Assembly (NCBI RefSeq): GCF_006385675.1
Contig: NZ_VFRR01000010.1
Span: forward strand, 1-64,000
Length of the DNA: 64,000 nucleotides
Origin: Maribrevibacterium harenarium
Lineage (GTDB): Bacteria > Pseudomonadota > Gammaproteobacteria > Pseudomonadales > Marinomonadaceae
Direction of reading: 5' to 3'
Below, one piece after another: positions 63,971-64,000 of this stretch. Below the pieces are notes generated by a model. That model was not told where the DNA came from and did not search any database. It saw only the letters and a list, made by a program, of their open reading frames with translations. The position numbers and the translations under genes are program-made. Numbering within the stretch: position 1 is the stretch's first letter; every line of letters starts with the position of its first letter.

Positions 63971-64000
63971 ACTACGTACTACAACCGTAACCAGTTGCTG

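Noticed and set aside
1-64000. CRISPR arrays, rRNA, tRNA genes or prophage modules
   Set aside because: No regularly spaced repeats, no tRNA-like cloverleaf with CCA or T-arm, and no phage structural genes were seen on reading both strands.

Overview
The window looks like chromosomal DNA of a marine or halophilic gammaproteobacterium with roughly 50% GC. Supporting signs are the cytochrome bo3 operon, several TRAP transporters, DctB/DctD-type sigma54 control, and a Pseudomonas/Oceanospirillales-style histidine pathway using HutF plus HutG instead of a one-step formimidoylglutamase. The genus cannot be fixed from the sequence. I found no rRNA, tRNA, CRISPR array or prophage. Most of the window is ordinary chromosomal metabolism and transport, with one IS607 element at the left edge and two toxin-antitoxin pairs.

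Left part (1-21.8 kb). The window opens inside an IS607-family element (serine recombinase running off the edge) that has inserted into the second ATPase domain of a fused ABC ATPase. That ATPase is the last visible gene of a minus-strand peptide/nickel-family ABC operon (binding protein, two permeases, ATPase), whose promoter carries a near-consensus Zur (zinc) box. Next come a small membrane protein of unknown role and cyoABCDE (quinol oxidase plus heme O synthase). They are followed by a ParE/RelE-type toxin-antitoxin pair whose toxin seems to start at a rare ATT codon, an AraC-type membrane regulator, a DUF805/exported protein pair, a large lipoprotein, a cupin, an HD hydrolase, a MerR regulator with a Cys-rich metal permease under a textbook MerR promoter, and an operon of an EamA exporter, a GNAT acetyltransferase and an unusual TPR-LicD-cytidylyltransferase fusion. 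A second (RHH/RelE) toxin-antitoxin pair and a DUF486 protein follow.

Middle part (21.8-43.2 kb). A gluconate module (TRAP dctPQM, gluconokinase, LacI-family GntR) is tied together by three GntR palindromes. Then come a 1-Cys peroxiredoxin, a LysR/MFS/D-2-hydroxyacid dehydrogenase cluster, an AraC/LysE pair, several small stand-alone genes (NTF2-like, TM2, GyrI-like, VOC, methyltransferase), a divergent MarR/phenol-hydroxylase-type monooxygenase pair, a histone-deacetylase-family hydrolase, a YbjN-like exported protein, and a NarL-type two-component system followed by a lipoprotein.

Right part (43.3-64 kb). A complete histidine degradation locus (hutF divergent from hutC, then hutUHIG) has HutC-like operators in both promoters. 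After three surface or exported proteins of unknown role comes a FucP-like sugar transporter. A DctB/DctD-like two-component system then precedes a TAXI-type TRAP operon that has a perfectly spaced sigma54 promoter and three candidate activator sites. An orphan periplasmic amino-acid-binding-type protein closes the window.

The least ordinary items are the Zur-box ABC operon broken by IS607, the TPR-LicD-cytidylyltransferase fusion, the ATT-start toxin, and the sigma54/UAS array. No clearly new multi-gene defence or biosynthetic system is evident; these are the best leads.
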